DNA of 64,000 nucleotides from Sphingomonas carotinifaciens (GTDB taxonomy: Bacteria; Pseudomonadota; Alphaproteobacteria; Sphingomonadales; Sphingomonadaceae). The notes under the pieces were generated by a model that was given only the letters and a program-made list of their open reading frames with translations, ran no database searches and was not told where the DNA came from. The stretch is taken from the NCBI RefSeq assembly GCF_009789535.1, contig NZ_WSUT01000005.1, forward strand, positions 248,001 through 312,000, written 5' to 3'. How positions within the stretch are numbered: the stretch's first letter is position 1; every line of letters starts with the position of its first letter. Both the position numbers and the translations under genes were made by a program. This document shows positions 18,150 to 27,711 of the stretch, piece by piece.

Positions 18150-19811
18150 ATGAGCATCGGCACGATCGGGCGGCTGCGCACCTTCCTGCGCGAGGAGGAG
18201 TGGCAGTTCGCCCCCCACGAACGCCCCGCCATTCCCGGATCGCCGGGCAGTCCCGATCATCCGCTGGCACGCCGCTGGGCCTATGCGCTGATCGCGGTGC
18301 TGGTCGGGCTGACCGGCGGGCTGGGCAATGCCCTCGTCTCCGCCAACACCGCGCAGTTGCAGGGGGCGCTCGGCTTCGATCCTACCGAGATCGCATGGCT
18401 TCCCACCGTCTATGTGATGACCAACGCGTCGATCAACCTGCTGCTCATCAAGTTCCGCCAGCAATTCGGGCTCAGGCCCTTCGCACTGATCTTTGTCGGC
18501 ATCTATGTGCTGCTCACCTTTGCGCACCTGTTCGTTCACGGCTTCTGGTCGGCGATCGCGGTGCGCGCCGCCAGCGGCATGGCCGCCGCCGCGCTGTCGT
18601 CGCTGTGCCTGTATTACATGATGCAGGCGCTGCCCGCGCGCTGGCGGCTGAAGGCGATCGTCCTGGGCATCGGCGTGCCGCAATGCGCGACGCCGATGGC
18701 CCGGCTGTTCTCGCCGGAACTGCTCGCCATGTCGCAGTGGCGCACCTTGTACCTGTTCGAACTGGGGCTGGCCCTGCTCAGCATGGCCGCGGTAAGCTGG
18801 CTGCGCCTGCCCCCGACCGAGCGGCAGAAGGCGTTCGAGCCCCTCGATTTCCTGACCTTTGCGCTCTACGCGCCGGCCATCGGCCTGCTTTGCGCGGTGC
18901 TGGGTCAGGGGCGCATCGTCTGGTGGACGCAGGCGCCGTGGATCGGCTGGGCGCTGGCCGCCGCCATCCCGCTGCTGGCGGGCGCGCTGCTGCTCGAACA
19001 TTACCGCGCCAATCCGCTGCTCAACACCCGCTGGCTGGGCTCGGCCGACATCATCCGCTTTGCGATCGTCACCATCATGATGCGCATCGCCCTGTCCGAA
19101 CAGACGTTCGGCGCGGTCGGGCTGCTCACCACGCTGGGGCAGAATAACGACCAGTTCGGCACGCTGTTCGCGATCATCGTCCTTGCCTCGGTCGCCGGCG
19201 TCGTCGCCAGCGCGGTGACGCTGGACGTGCAGCGGCTGACCCACCCCGTGATGTTCGCCATCGCGCTCGTCGCGGTCGCAGCCTATGCCGACAGTTTCTC
19301 GACCAACCTCACCCGGCCGCAGCAATTCTACGTGACGCAGGCGCTGATCGCCTTTTCCGCCACCTTCTTCATCGGTCCCTCGCTGCTGTTCGGCATGACC
19401 CGCGCGCTGCAACAGGGTGCCGGCCACGTCATCAGCTTCGTGGCGCTGTTCGGCATGCTGAACTCGATCGGCGCGCTCGGCGGCACCGCCTTTCTCGGCA
19501 CCTTCCAGACGATCCGCGAAAAGGCGCACAGCGCCGCCATCGTGCAGGAGGTCGATCCCACCAACCCCATCGTGTCGCAGCGTATTGCCGCGGGTGGCAG
19601 CAGCGTCGGCCGTGTCATCGCCGATCCGGCGCTGCAACGCGCGGAGGGCGCTGCCCTTTTGTCGCAGGCCGCCACGCGCGAGGCGAATGTGCGCGCCTAT
19701 AACGACACTTTCCGGCTGATCGCGGGTTTGGCTGCTCTGACCACGCTGTACCTCGGCTGGCTGCTCTGGCGCCGCAACCGGCGTATGCGCCGAACCGGAA
19801 CCGCATCATGA
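18150..19811 (+). CDS. MFS transporter of the DHA2/EmrB type
   Basis: A 553-residue, 14-segment major facilitator protein. After a 45-residue soluble N-terminus the first membrane segment starts at ALIAVLVGLTGGLG, and LGFDPTEIAWLPTVYVM matches the EmrB-type region after TM1. The C-terminal loop before the last segment is long, as in EmrB. It should export drugs or lipophilic compounds together with the HlyD-like adaptor and NodT-like channel encoded immediately downstream. It overlaps the adaptor gene by ATGA. No regulator gene flanks the operon. Confidence 0.9.
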   Translation: MSIGTIGRLRTFLREEEWQFAPHERPAIPGSPGSPDHPLARRWAYALIAVLVGLTGGLGNALVSANTAQLQGALGFDPTEIAWLPTVYVMTNASINLLLIKFRQQFGLRPFALIFVGIYVLLTFAHLFVHGFWSAIAVRAASGMAAAALSSLCLYYMMQALPARWRLKAIVLGIGVPQCATPMARLFSPELLAMSQWRTLYLFELGLALLSMAAVSWLRLPPTERQKAFEPLDFLTFALYAPAIGLLCAVLGQGRIVWWTQAPWIGWALAAAIPLLAGALLLEHYRANPLLNTRWLGSADIIRFAIVTIMMRIALSEQTFGAVGLLTTLGQNNDQFGTLFAIIVLASVAGVVASAVTLDVQRLTHPVMFAIALVAVAAYADSFSTNLTRPQQFYVTQALIAFSATFFIGPSLLFGMTRALQQGAGHVISFVALFGMLNSIGALGGTAFLGTFQTIREKAHSAAIVQEVDPTNPIVSQRIAAGGSSVGRVIADPALQRAEGAALLSQAATREANVRAYNDTFRLIAGLAALTTLYLGWLLWRRNRRMRRTGTAS

Positions 19812-20968
19812 CCGACGCCCGTACGCCGCCCGTCTCTCCCACCCCCCGCACCGAGGAAGCGATCGCGGAGGCGCAGGCCGCCGCGCCGCCGCCGCCGCCC
19901 ACGCCGTCCGGCTGGCGACCGCCCACCGGCGGCCGGCGCTCGCTGCTGTTCATCATCCTGCTCGTCGTCGCCGGCATCGCGGTCGTGCTGGCCGCATGGC
20001 GCCTGCCGCCCTTCACCAGCGGCTATGAATCGACCGACAACGCCTATGTCCGTGGCCGCACCACGGTGATCGCGCCACAGGTCAGCGGCTATGTGTCGCA
20101 GGTGCTGGTCCGCGATTTCGAGCAGGTCGCCGCCGGCCAGCCGCTGGTCCGCATCGACGACCGCATCTACCGGCAGCGCGTCGAACAGGCCGAGGCACAG
20201 GTCGCCGCCAATCAGGCGACGCTCGCCAACAGCCAGCAATCCGAACGCTCGCGCGCCGCCAATCTCGCCGCGCAAGGAGCCGCGGTGGAAAATGCCCGTG
20301 CCCAGTTGATGCGCGCGGAGGCGGACATGGCGCGCGTCAACGATCTCGTCACTGACGGCTCGGTATCCCTGCGGGAGCGCGACCAGACGCTTGCCGCGCT
20401 CCGTCAGGCCCAGGCTGCGGTGCGCCAGGCACAGGCCGCCGCCGAGATCGCCCGTCAGGACGTCCGCACCGTGGAGGTCGGGCGCGGCGGGCAACAGGCC
20501 GGGGTCGCCGGTGCGGTCGCCGCCCGGCGACTGGCGCAGATCGACCTGTCCAACACCCTGATCCGCGCGCCGGAGGGCGGTCGCCTGTCCGAGGTCGGGG
20601 TGCGCGTCGGCCAGTACGTGACCGCCGGGTCGCAACTCCTGTTCCTCGTGCCCCCCGAAACCTGGGTGATCGCCAATTTCAAGGAAGCGCAGACCGCCCG
20701 CATGATCGTCGGCCAGCCTGCCTCCTTCACCGTCGATGCGCTGGGCAATGCCCGCCTGACCGGCCGGGTGGAGCGCATCTCGCCCGCCGCCGGCTCCGAA
20801 TTCGCGGTGCTCAAGGCCGACAACGCGACCGGCAACTTCACCAAGGTGCCGCAGCGTATCGCGGTGCGCATCCGCGTCGACCCCGGCCAGTCGCTGGGCG
20901 CGCGCCTGCGCCCCGGCATGTCGGTGCAGGCGCGTGTCGATGTCTCGCAGGGGCCACGCCTCCCGTGA
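19808..20968 (+). CDS. HlyD/EmrA-family membrane fusion protein
   Basis: A 386-residue periplasmic adaptor. One transmembrane segment lies at about residues 48-66 after a proline-rich cytoplasmic arm. The lipoyl/barrel-sandwich half ([20 protein letters not shown], typical of EmrA) follows, then a coiled coil of about 120 residues rich in Ala, Gln and Arg, and the second half ([19 protein letters not shown]). It links the MFS pump to the outer-membrane channel. It starts at an ATGA overlap with the MFS gene and ends in a GTGA overlap with the NodT gene. Confidence 0.92.
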   Translation: MTDARTPPVSPTPRTEEAIAEAQAAAPPPPPTPSGWRPPTGGRRSLLFIILLVVAGIAVVLAAWRLPPFTSGYESTDNAYVRGRTTVIAPQVSGYVSQVLVRDFEQVAAGQPLVRIDDRIYRQRVEQAEAQVAANQATLANSQQSERSRAANLAAQGAAVENARAQLMRAEADMARVNDLVTDGSVSLRERDQTLAALRQAQAAVRQAQAAAEIARQDVRTVEVGRGGQQAGVAGAVAARRLAQIDLSNTLIRAPEGGRLSEVGVRVGQYVTAGSQLLFLVPPETWVIANFKEAQTARMIVGQPASFTVDALGNARLTGRVERISPAAGSEFAVLKADNATGNFTKVPQRIAVRIRVDPGQSLGARLRPGMSVQARVDVSQGPRLP

Positions 20969-22347
20969 GGATCACCGCGCTCGCCCTGTTCCTGCTGCTC
21001 GCCGGTTGCATCGGCCCGCGCCCGCCGGCGCCGGTTGCCGCCACGATCACGCCGCCGCCGGCATGGCGCACCGCGCTCGGCCCCGGCACGCCGATCCGCG
21101 CCGACTGGTGGCAGGGGTTCGGCGATCCCGTCCTCACCGCGCTTGTCGCCCGTGCACTCGCCAACAGTCCCGATATCGGCAGCGCCGCCGCCCGCGTCGA
21201 GGAAGCGCGCGCACAGGCCCGGCTCGCGCAGGCGCAGCGGGCTCCGTCGCTCACCGGCGGCGTGCCCCTTACCGATGCCCGCTCGGTCAGCGCGCTGGGC
21301 GTCGGCGCCACCAATATCGGCTCGCAACCGCTGCTTCAGGCCAGCTACGATTTCGACCTGTTCGGCCGTCTTGCCCGTGCCGAGGATGCCGCGCGCGCCA
21401 GCCTGCTCGCGACGGAGGCGGCGGAGGACACCGTCCGCCTGGCGCTCGCCGCCGGGGTGGCGACCAGCTACGTCACCCTGCGCGCGCTCGACCACCGCCT
21501 GCGCATCGCCCGCGAAACGCTGGTCGCGCGCGCCGATGCGCTGCGCATCGCCCGCCGCCGCGCCGATACCGGCTACACCTCGCGCCTGGAACTGCGTCAG
21601 GCCGAAAGCGAATACCGCGCCACCGAACAGCTCGTCTCGGCCGCGCAGCTTGCCGTCACCCGGCAGGAAAACGCGCTGTCGCAACTGATCGGCGATGCCC
21701 CCGGCCCTATTGCGCGCGGCCTGCCGATCGATCGCATCGCGCAGCCACCCATTCCGGATGGCCTGCCTGCCGATCTGCTGCGCCGGCGGCCCGATCTGTT
21801 CCAGGCCGAACAGACGCTGGTCGCCGCCGACCGCACGCTGGACAGCCAGCGCGCCGCCATGCTCCCCAGCCTCGGCCTCACCGGCTCGGCCGGTCTCGTC
21901 CTGTCCACCGCGCTCGACCATCCGGTCGGCGTCTTCTCGCTCGGCGCCAGCATCCTGTCGCCGATCTTCGACGCCGGCCGCCTGCGCGCCCAGGTCGACG
22001 CCGCCACCGCCCGCCGCGACCAGGCCGCCTTCGCCTATCGCCGCACCGCGCTGGTCGCCTTTCGCGAGGTCAACGACAGCCTCGCCGGGGTGCAGCGCGC
22101 TGGCGAGCAGGTGGTGGCGCTGGATCGCCAGCGTGCCGCACTTGCCGATGCGCTGCGCATAGCGTCGAACCGCTACCGCGCCGGCTATTCCAGCTATCTG
22201 GAACAACTGGACGCGCAGCGCGGTCTCCTGTCCGCCGAATTGTCGCTGGCCCAGGCGCAGGCCGATCGCCTGACCGCCTATGCCGGCCTTTATCAGGCGA
22301 TGGGCGGCGGCTGGACCCCCGCCGACATCGCCGCCACCACCCGTTGA
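20965..22347 (+). CDS. NodT-family outer-membrane efflux lipoprotein
   Basis: A 460-residue TolC-like channel. The signal peptide ends at a lipobox (LLLAGC, Cys about residue 15), so it is lipid-anchored. Two repeats of the outer-membrane-efflux domain follow, with the characteristic [11 protein letters not shown] near the start, [12 protein letters not shown] in the middle and [12 protein letters not shown] near the end. A GTG start overlapping the adaptor stop (GTGA) is the best choice. It completes the MFS/HlyD/NodT tripartite pump. Confidence 0.92.
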   Translation: MRITALALFLLLAGCIGPRPPAPVAATITPPPAWRTALGPGTPIRADWWQGFGDPVLTALVARALANSPDIGSAAARVEEARAQARLAQAQRAPSLTGGVPLTDARSVSALGVGATNIGSQPLLQASYDFDLFGRLARAEDAARASLLATEAAEDTVRLALAAGVATSYVTLRALDHRLRIARETLVARADALRIARRRADTGYTSRLELRQAESEYRATEQLVSAAQLAVTRQENALSQLIGDAPGPIARGLPIDRIAQPPIPDGLPADLLRRRPDLFQAEQTLVAADRTLDSQRAAMLPSLGLTGSAGLVLSTALDHPVGVFSLGASILSPIFDAGRLRAQVDAATARRDQAAFAYRRTALVAFREVNDSLAGVQRAGEQVVALDRQRAALADALRIASNRYRAGYSSYLEQLDAQRGLLSAELSLAQAQADRLTAYAGLYQAMGGGWTPADIAATTR

Positions 22348-22358
22348 AAGGCCCGCCC

Positions 22359-22880
22359 ATGACCACCCGCCCCGCCGGCACAGAGGATTTTGCCCTCAAC
22401 CAGACGATGCTGCGCATCCGCGATCCGAAGGCGTCGCTCCCCTTCTACCAGGGCGTGCTCGGCATGACGCTGATCCAGCAGCTCGATTTCGCGGACATGA
22501 AGTTCTCGCTCTTCTTTCTCGCCTATCTGGCGGAGGGCGAGACGATCCCGGCCGACCCCGCCGAGCGCGCCCGCTTCCTCTTTACCCGCGAAACCACGCT
22601 GGAGCTGACCCACAATTGGGGCACCGAGGAGGATACGGACTTCGCCGGCTATCACAGCGGCAACAGCGATCCGCGCGGCTTCGGCCATATCGGCATCAGC
22701 GTCCCCGACGTGTCCGCCGCCTGTGCCCGTTTCGAGGAATTGGGCACCCCCTTCAAGAAACGCCCGCAGGACGGCACGATGAAGGACATCGCCTTCATCA
22801 CCGATCCCGACGGCTACTGGATCGAGATTCTGTCACCCGCCGGCATGACCCCCACCATGGTCGCGCAGCAGAAGGTTTGA
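22359..22880 (+). CDS. gloA: Lactoylglutathione lyase (glyoxalase I)
   Basis: A 173-residue glyoxalase I that isomerises the methylglyoxal-glutathione hemithioacetal. The metal ligands fit the zinc-type enzyme found in humans and some Proteobacteria: Gln in [10 protein letters not shown], Glu in ELTHNWGTE, His in [10 protein letters not shown] and Glu in GYWIEIL. The substrate loop [11 protein letters not shown] also matches. AAAGG precedes the ATG, and the gene follows the NodT gene by 11 bp, so it is probably co-transcribed with the pump. This suggests that the operon protects against reactive electrophiles. Confidence 0.93.
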   Translation: MTTRPAGTEDFALNQTMLRIRDPKASLPFYQGVLGMTLIQQLDFADMKFSLFFLAYLAEGETIPADPAERARFLFTRETTLELTHNWGTEEDTDFAGYHSGNSDPRGFGHIGISVPDVSAACARFEELGTPFKKRPQDGTMKDIAFITDPDGYWIEILSPAGMTPTMVAQQKV

Positions 22881-23123
22881 TCTCACGCGAAGCCGCGAAG
22901 CCGCGAAGAGAAAGAAGAAGGTTTCATTCACGCGGAGACGCGGAGGCGCGGAGATGTTCCGCGAGCCGAAGGCTCACTCTCCATTACCGGCGAAGGCTTG
23001 TCTCCCGGCCGAAACGTCACGCGCGGGTGCGGCCGACGCACCCTCTCCGCGCCTCCGCGCCTCCGCGCCTCCGCCCCTCCGCGTGAACCAAAAATCTTCG
23101 CGTCTTCGCGTCTTCGCGTGAAC
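22881..23123. repeat. Nested inverted-repeat element, copy 2 (two octamer arrays)
   Basis: A second copy of the element at 12671. The outer left arm 22881-22908 (octamers CCGCGAAG) faces the outer right arm 23096-23123 (CTTCGCGT octamers). The inner left arm 22927-22953 (GGCGCGGAG-type units) faces the inner right arm about 23045-23088 (CTCCGCGC units). The centre shares GAGCCG-AGGCTCACTC and GAAGGCTTGTCTCCCGG with copy 1. It lies exactly between the convergent gloA and chemotaxis operon ends and overlaps the last base of the small 3' chemotaxis gene. Confidence 0.8.
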
Positions 23124-23386
23124 TAAATAACCGCGTGAAGACGATCCTTCACCGCCTCCAGCCGAACCCCCACCAGCGCGTCATTCACCGGCCCGGAATG
23201 CCGCAAAACCCCGGCCACCTCGCCGATCACCTGCCCCAGCCGATCGAACTCCTGCAACGCCGCCCCGTGCCGCTCGAACACCAAAGGGTCCAGGCACAGC
23301 GCGGTTGCCAGCGCCTCCAGCACCCCGCGCGCCGCGTCCAGTTCCTGCGCCAGGCCGTGCGCGACGGGGCCGCCGAAATCAGCCAC
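23123..23386 (-). CDS. Small helical protein at the 3' end of the chemotaxis operon
   Basis: An 87-residue protein if begun at the GTG at 23386, which overlaps the end of the upstream CheB-like gene (GTGGCTGA). It is predicted almost entirely helical (VAHGLAQELDAARGVLEALA, FERHGAALQEFDRLGQVIGE) with no cysteine, membrane segment or signal. I do not recognise it. The composition recalls small coiled flagellar or chemotaxis helpers, but no family signature is visible. The overlap makes it a likely translated member of the operon. Its stop lies at the edge of the repeat element, so the 3' end could have been altered by the repeat. Confidence 0.6.
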   Translation of the reverse strand: MADFGGPVAHGLAQELDAARGVLEALATALCLDPLVFERHGAALQEFDRLGQVIGEVAGVLRHSGPVNDALVGVRLEAVKDRLHAVI

Positions 23387-24398
23387 GACACAGGCCCAAT
23401 ACGGTTTCGCTGATCGCGCCCGCCTTGATCGGCTGCACCGCCATGCCGCGACCGATCTCCAGCCCGCCCGATCCGTCGCCCGCCGGCGCGATCGCATAGC
23501 CGCGCGCAGCCCGGATCGCCTGCACGCCCGCCACGCCGTCCTCGCCCTCGGCCAGCAGCACCGCCACCGTCTGCTCCGCCGCCGTCTTGGCGATCGTCGC
23601 CATCATCAGCGAGATGGACGGGCGGTGTCCGGCAAAGGGGGGCTTGTCCAGCATCCGCACCACGCCGTCGGGCCAGCGGTCGACATACACATGATGCGTG
23701 CCCGGCCGCGCCACCACGATCATGCCGTGCTCCAGCTTCAGCCCGTCGCTCGCCTCCACCACCCGCGGCCCCAGCGCCGCGGACAGCTTGGCGATCATCC
23801 CGTCCGCCAGCTCGTCGCGCATATGCTGCACCACCAGCGCGGGCGGTCCGTCCTTGGGAATGTCGCCCAGCAGGTCGAACAGCGGCTTGGTGCTGCCCAC
23901 ATCGGCGCCGACCGCCAGCAGCTTGCCGTTCCAGTTGAACGGCGCATCCGTCGCCGCCTTCGCCGACGGCTTCCTGGCCCCGTCGTTCAGCGCCCGGAAC
24001 CGCGCCGGCGCCTCCTTCACCGTCTTGGCCAGCTGCCCGATCGCCTTCTGCACCTCGTCCGGCGTCGCGCGCGTCGGCTTGGGGTAACAGTCCAGCGCCC
24101 CCAGCCGCAGCGCCTCGATCGAACTGTCCGCCCCCTTGGCGGTCAGCGTCGAGAACATGATGACCGGCATCGGCGCGGTTTCCATGATTTCCGCCAGATA
24201 CTCGATCCCGCTCATCCCCGGCATCTCGACGTCCAGCGTCATCACCGTGGGCTTCAGGTCGCGCACCATCTGCCGCGCTTCTGCGGCCCCGTCGGCCAAC
24301 CCGACGATCTCGATGTTCTTGTCCTTCTCCAGCATGCCGGCGACCAGCGCACGCATGGTCAACGAATCGTCGACGACTAGAACTCTGGCCTTGGCCAT
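23379..24398 (-). CDS. CheB-like response regulator with degenerate methylesterase domain
   Basis: A 339-residue protein with CheB layout: a receiver domain (residues 1-120, DDSLTMR, phospho-acceptor D56 in TLDVEMPG, K107 in PKPT) and a C-terminal methylesterase domain. The nucleophile motif GASTGG of true CheB reads GADVGS (164-169), so the catalytic Ser is Asp166. The His (QHM, H192) and Asp (GEDG, D287) remain, but GMGADG has become AEGEDG. It is probably an inactive esterase acting as a phosphorylation-dependent decoy, binding partner or phosphate sink. It is downstream of cheW, and an intact cheB is in the same operon. Confidence 0.85.
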   Translation of the reverse strand: MAKARVLVVDDSLTMRALVAGMLEKDKNIEIVGLADGAAEARQMVRDLKPTVMTLDVEMPGMSGIEYLAEIMETAPMPVIMFSTLTAKGADSSIEALRLGALDCYPKPTRATPDEVQKAIGQLAKTVKEAPARFRALNDGARKPSAKAATDAPFNWNGKLLAVGADVGSTKPLFDLLGDIPKDGPPALVVQHMRDELADGMIAKLSAALGPRVVEASDGLKLEHGMIVVARPGTHHVYVDRWPDGVVRMLDKPPFAGHRPSISLMMATIAKTAAEQTVAVLLAEGEDGVAGVQAIRAARGYAIAPAGDGSGGLEIGRGMAVQPIKAGAISETVLGLCRG

Positions 24399-24442
24399 GT
24401 CGGCATTCCTTTGAAACAGATACGCGGGGTTCGGGTAGGAAA

Positions 24443-24877
24443 TCAGGCGGCGTCGGCCATCGGCGGCGCCAGCCGCTCCAGGTCCAGCACCAGGATCATG
24501 CGATCCTCCACCGTGGCCAGCCCTTCCAGCAGGCCCGCCGCCTGCATGGTGCCGACATCGGGCAGCGGCTGCATGTCATCCGGGTTGATCGTCACGATGT
24601 CGTTCACCGCATCGACGATCACGCCCTGCAACTGCTCGCCGATGCGCACCACGATGATGACGTGGCGCGCGGTCGGATCGGTCAGGCCCCAGCCCATCCG
24701 CATGCGCAGGTCCAGCACCGGCAGCACCACGCCGCGCAGGTTCACCACGCCGCGCACATGCGCCGGCACGTTGGGCAGCGGGGTCGCCGGCGACCAGGCA
24801 CGGATCTCGCGGATCGCCATGATGTCGATGCCCAGCGACTGGTCGCCGAGTTCGAAGGTGATGAGCTGACGGGCCAT
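24443..24877 (-). CDS. cheW: Chemotaxis coupling protein CheW
   Basis: A 144-residue CheW-domain protein linking receptors to CheA. The sequence begins LITFELGDQSLGIDIMAIREI and includes HVRGVVNLRGVVLPVLDLR, the family core, and IVDAVNDIVTI. An AAGGA ribosome site stands before the ATG at 24877. The gene lies 23 bp after cheY and 44 bp before the CheB-like gene. Lengths and motifs are normal. Confidence 0.95.
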   Translation of the reverse strand: MARQLITFELGDQSLGIDIMAIREIRAWSPATPLPNVPAHVRGVVNLRGVVLPVLDLRMRMGWGLTDPTARHVIIVVRIGEQLQGVIVDAVNDIVTINPDDMQPLPDVGTMQAAGLLEGLATVEDRMILVLDLERLAPPMADAA

Positions 24878-24900
24878 GAATAACGTCCTTTGCGGGTCGG

Positions 24901-25266
24901 TCAGATGAGCACGCGGCGCACGGCCGCGGACAATTTGGCGGGGTCGAAGGGCTTGACGATCCATCCGGTCGCACCGGCGGCGCGCGCCCGCGCCTTCTTC
25001 TCGTCGGAAAATTCGGTGGTCAGCACCAGGATCGGCACGCCGTTCCAGCGCGGGTGGCCGCGCAACTGCTCGATCAGGCCGAACCCGTCCATGCGCGGCA
25101 TGTTGATGTCGGTGATGACCAGGTCGGGCGCGGCCGCGTCGATTCGCTCCAGCGCGTCCACCCCGTCCTCGGCGGCGGCGATCTGATAGCCTTCGCCGGA
25201 CAGTGCATGGCGCAGCAGCGCACGCATGCTGGGGGAGTCGTCCACGGTCATGATGGTTCTGGTCAT
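24901..25266 (-). CDS. cheY: Chemotaxis response regulator CheY
   Basis: A 121-residue single-domain receiver protein. It shows the acidic pair in VDDSPSMR, the phospho-acceptor Asp in ITDINMPRMDG, the switch Thr in LVLTTE and the Lys in IVKPFDP. It should carry the signal from CheA to the flagellar motor or to another output. The start at 25266 was preferred over an in-frame upstream start 18 bases earlier. It lies between cheD and cheW. No cheZ or cheX phosphatase gene is seen here. Confidence 0.95.
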   Translation of the reverse strand: MTRTIMTVDDSPSMRALLRHALSGEGYQIAAAEDGVDALERIDAAAPDLVITDINMPRMDGFGLIEQLRGHPRWNGVPILVLTTEFSDEKKARARAAGATGWIVKPFDPAKLSAAVRRVLI

Positions 25267-25280
25267 GCTCTCTAAATCCT

Positions 25281-25856
25281 TCAAAACAGTTCAACGTCGC
25301 CGCTGGCGGCAGGCTGGAACACGGGACGGGCGCGGACCGGGGCCTCGGGCGGCGCATCACGCACGATCTTGGCGCGCGATCGGCCCAGCGCCGCCTGGAA
25401 CTCCACCCGCCGCGCGGCATGGCCCCCCAGGTCGCGCACGATCAGCGGGATGCGGTCCTGTTGCAGGAAGCGGACCGCGAATTCCGCATTGGCGGTGCCG
25501 ATCGGCCGCATCCCCTGATGCAGGTTCGCGCCCCCATAGAGATGCGCGCGCAACCGGTCGCGCCGCGCCCCCTGGCGCAGCATGTCGTTGATCAGCAATT
25601 CCATCGCATGCACGCCGTAACGCTGCGCCGCGGTCGCATCGACCACCTGGCCGGGCTGTGGCTCGGCCAGCAGGAAATGGTTGATCCCCCCCACCTTCGC
25701 ATCCGGATCGTACAGGCAGGCCGCGACGCAGCTGCCCAGCACCGTCGCGAACAGCACCTGCGGATCGGCGGAAACGCCGCGTTCGCCCTGCACCACGCTG
25801 ACATGGCGAAAGCCATCGGCGCGCAGCATCGCGGTACGGCCGGTGGCCGGCGTCAT
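25281..25856 (-). CDS. cheD: Chemoreceptor glutamine deamidase CheD
   Basis: A 191-residue CheD with its Cys-His pair visible: C43 in [13 protein letters not shown] and H60 in [11 protein letters not shown], plus GGANLHQG and IGTANAEF. CheD deamidates receptor glutamines and can assist CheC-type phosphatases in other bacteria. The start ATG overlaps the cheB stop by ATGA. The C-terminal 30 residues are a variable tail. Confidence 0.95.
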   Translation of the reverse strand: MTPATGRTAMLRADGFRHVSVVQGERGVSADPQVLFATVLGSCVAACLYDPDAKVGGINHFLLAEPQPGQVVDATAAQRYGVHAMELLINDMLRQGARRDRLRAHLYGGANLHQGMRPIGTANAEFAVRFLQQDRIPLIVRDLGGHAARRVEFQAALGRSRAKIVRDAPPEAPVRARPVFQPAASGDVELF

Positions 25857-26860
25857 GCCGCCATCTCCATCACCGATGCGGCGATGCGCTGCACCGGCAA
25901 TTGCCGCTCAACCGCGCCCAGCGAATGGGCGACCGCGGGCATGCCGTAGACGACGCTGGTCGCCTCGTCCTGCCCGATGGTCCGCGCGCCTGCCTGCCGC
26001 ATCTCCAGCAGGCCCGCCGCGCCGTCCGCCCCCATGCCGGTCAGCAGCACGCCCACCGCCGGCCGCCCCAGCCTGGCCACCGACCGGAACAGCACGTCCA
26101 CCGATGGCCGGTGCCCGCTGACCGTCGGCCCCTCATATAGCCGGATGCGCGGCATGGTCGCGCCCACCACCTCCATATGCTGCTCGCCGCCCGGCGCCAG
26201 ATAGACATGGCCGGGCTTCAGGATCGTGCCGCTGCGCGCTTCCTCCACCTGTGGCGGGCAGAAACGGTTCAGCCGGTCGGCAAAGCTGGCGGTGAACAGC
26301 GCGGGCATGTGCTGCACGATCACCGTCGGCGGACAATCCGCCGGAAAGCCGCCGATCACGCGCAGCAGCGTCTCGACACCCCCGGTCGATGCGCCGATCG
26401 CGATCAATCCGCCGGGCGTACCTCCACGGGCCAGCGCCGCGATCGCCGGAGCCGCGACCGGCCCACGCCGCACCGACGAGCGTCCCGCCGCGCGCACGAT
26501 CCGCGCCAGCGTCGCATCGTCGCGCACCGCCGCGATCGAGGCGGGCTTGGGGAAGCAGTCGAACGCGCCGGCCGCCAGCGCGCGCACCGTGGCGCTCGCC
26601 CCCTTTTCGGTCAGCGTCGACACGATCACCACCGGCATCGGCCTGAGCGCCATGATCTTGTCCAGGAAATCCAGGCCGTTCATCCCCGGCATCTCGATGT
26701 CCAGCGTCACCACGTCGGGGTTCAGCGCCTTGATCTTGGCGCGCGCCTCCTGCGCATCGCCCGCCTCGCCGACCACGGTGATCTCGGGGTCCTTGGCCAG
26801 CATCATGCGCACCAGCCCGCGCATCGTCGCCGAATCGTCCACCACCAGCACGCGGGTCAT
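25853..26860 (-). CDS. cheB: Protein-glutamate methylesterase CheB
   Basis: A 335-residue CheB with receiver domain (D54 in TLDIEMPG) and intact methylesterase triad: S158 in IGASTGG, H184 in VQHMP and D279 in GMGADG. It removes methyl groups from receptor glutamates after phosphorylation by CheA. The start overlaps the cheR stop by one base (TGATG). It contrasts with the degenerate paralogue two genes downstream, from which it differs at the nucleophile. Confidence 0.96.
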   Translation of the reverse strand: MTRVLVVDDSATMRGLVRMMLAKDPEITVVGEAGDAQEARAKIKALNPDVVTLDIEMPGMNGLDFLDKIMALRPMPVVIVSTLTEKGASATVRALAAGAFDCFPKPASIAAVRDDATLARIVRAAGRSSVRRGPVAAPAIAALARGGTPGGLIAIGASTGGVETLLRVIGGFPADCPPTVIVQHMPALFTASFADRLNRFCPPQVEEARSGTILKPGHVYLAPGGEQHMEVVGATMPRIRLYEGPTVSGHRPSVDVLFRSVARLGRPAVGVLLTGMGADGAAGLLEMRQAGARTIGQDEATSVVYGMPAVAHSLGAVERQLPVQRIAASVMEMAA

Positions 26861-27711
26861 CAGCCGCGCCTCCGATAGATGGTGTGGCCGACCGAATCGA
26901 ACATCGTCGCGGCCGGTCCGATCAACCGTTCCGAATGGCCGATATACATATACCCCCCCGCCGGGATCAGTCCCGCAAAGCGCTCCAGCAGCCGCGCCTT
27001 GGTCGGTTCGTCGAAATAGATCATGACGTTGCGACAGAAGATCACGTCGAACCGCCCCCGCATCGGCCAGGATTCCAGCAGGTTGAGGTGCTTGTAGGCG
27101 ATCACGCGCTGCAGTTCGGGCGCCATGGCGATCTCGTCGCCGACCGGCTTCACCCAGGTGCGGCGAAAGCGGTCGGGAATGTCGCGCGCCATGTCCGCCG
27201 GATAGCGCCCGGCCTTGGCGGTCGCGATCACATGCGGCGCCAGATCGGTCGCCAGGATCGCGATGTCGCGCTGTGCGATACGGCCCCCGCCCGCCCTGTC
27301 CTCGCCCAGCAGCGTCATCGCCAGCGTATAGGGCTCCTCGCCGCTCGAACAGGCGGCGGACCACAGCCGCACCGGCGTGCCCCGCTCCGACCGGGCCAGC
27401 AGGTCCGGTCGCACATGCTCGGCAAAGTGGGTGAAGTGGTGGTCTTCGCGAAAGAACTTGGTGTGGTTGGTGGTCAGCGCGAAGATCGCCTCGCGCCGTG
27501 CGTCGGCATCGTTGCGCAGCAGTGCGACGTAATCGGCGAAATCGGCCATCCCGCGACGCCGCACCTGCTTGGCGAGCCGCGAATAGACCAGCTGCCGCTT
27601 GCCGGTGCCCAGCATGATGCCGGCATGGGCATGCGCCATGCGTGCGATCGTCTCGTAATCGCCGTCGCTCAGGTGAAACTCGCCCTGCATGGGCGCAGCG
27701 GCGGCGCTCAT
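26860..27711 (-). CDS. cheR: Chemotaxis protein methyltransferase CheR
   Basis: A 283-residue CheR that methylates receptor glutamates with S-adenosylmethionine. The N-terminal helical domain has [13 protein letters not shown], and the SAM pocket shows [17 protein letters not shown] and [14 protein letters not shown]. The last domain ends with HSERLIGP. It overlaps the cheA end by ATGA. The first MCP of the operon ends in a possible CheR-tethering pentapeptide. Confidence 0.96.
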   Translation of the reverse strand: MSAAAAPMQGEFHLSDGDYETIARMAHAHAGIMLGTGKRQLVYSRLAKQVRRRGMADFADYVALLRNDADARREAIFALTTNHTKFFREDHHFTHFAEHVRPDLLARSERGTPVRLWSAACSSGEEPYTLAMTLLGEDRAGGGRIAQRDIAILATDLAPHVIATAKAGRYPADMARDIPDRFRRTWVKPVGDEIAMAPELQRVIAYKHLNLLESWPMRGRFDVIFCRNVMIYFDEPTKARLLERFAGLIPAGGYMYIGHSERLIGPAATMFDSVGHTIYRRRG

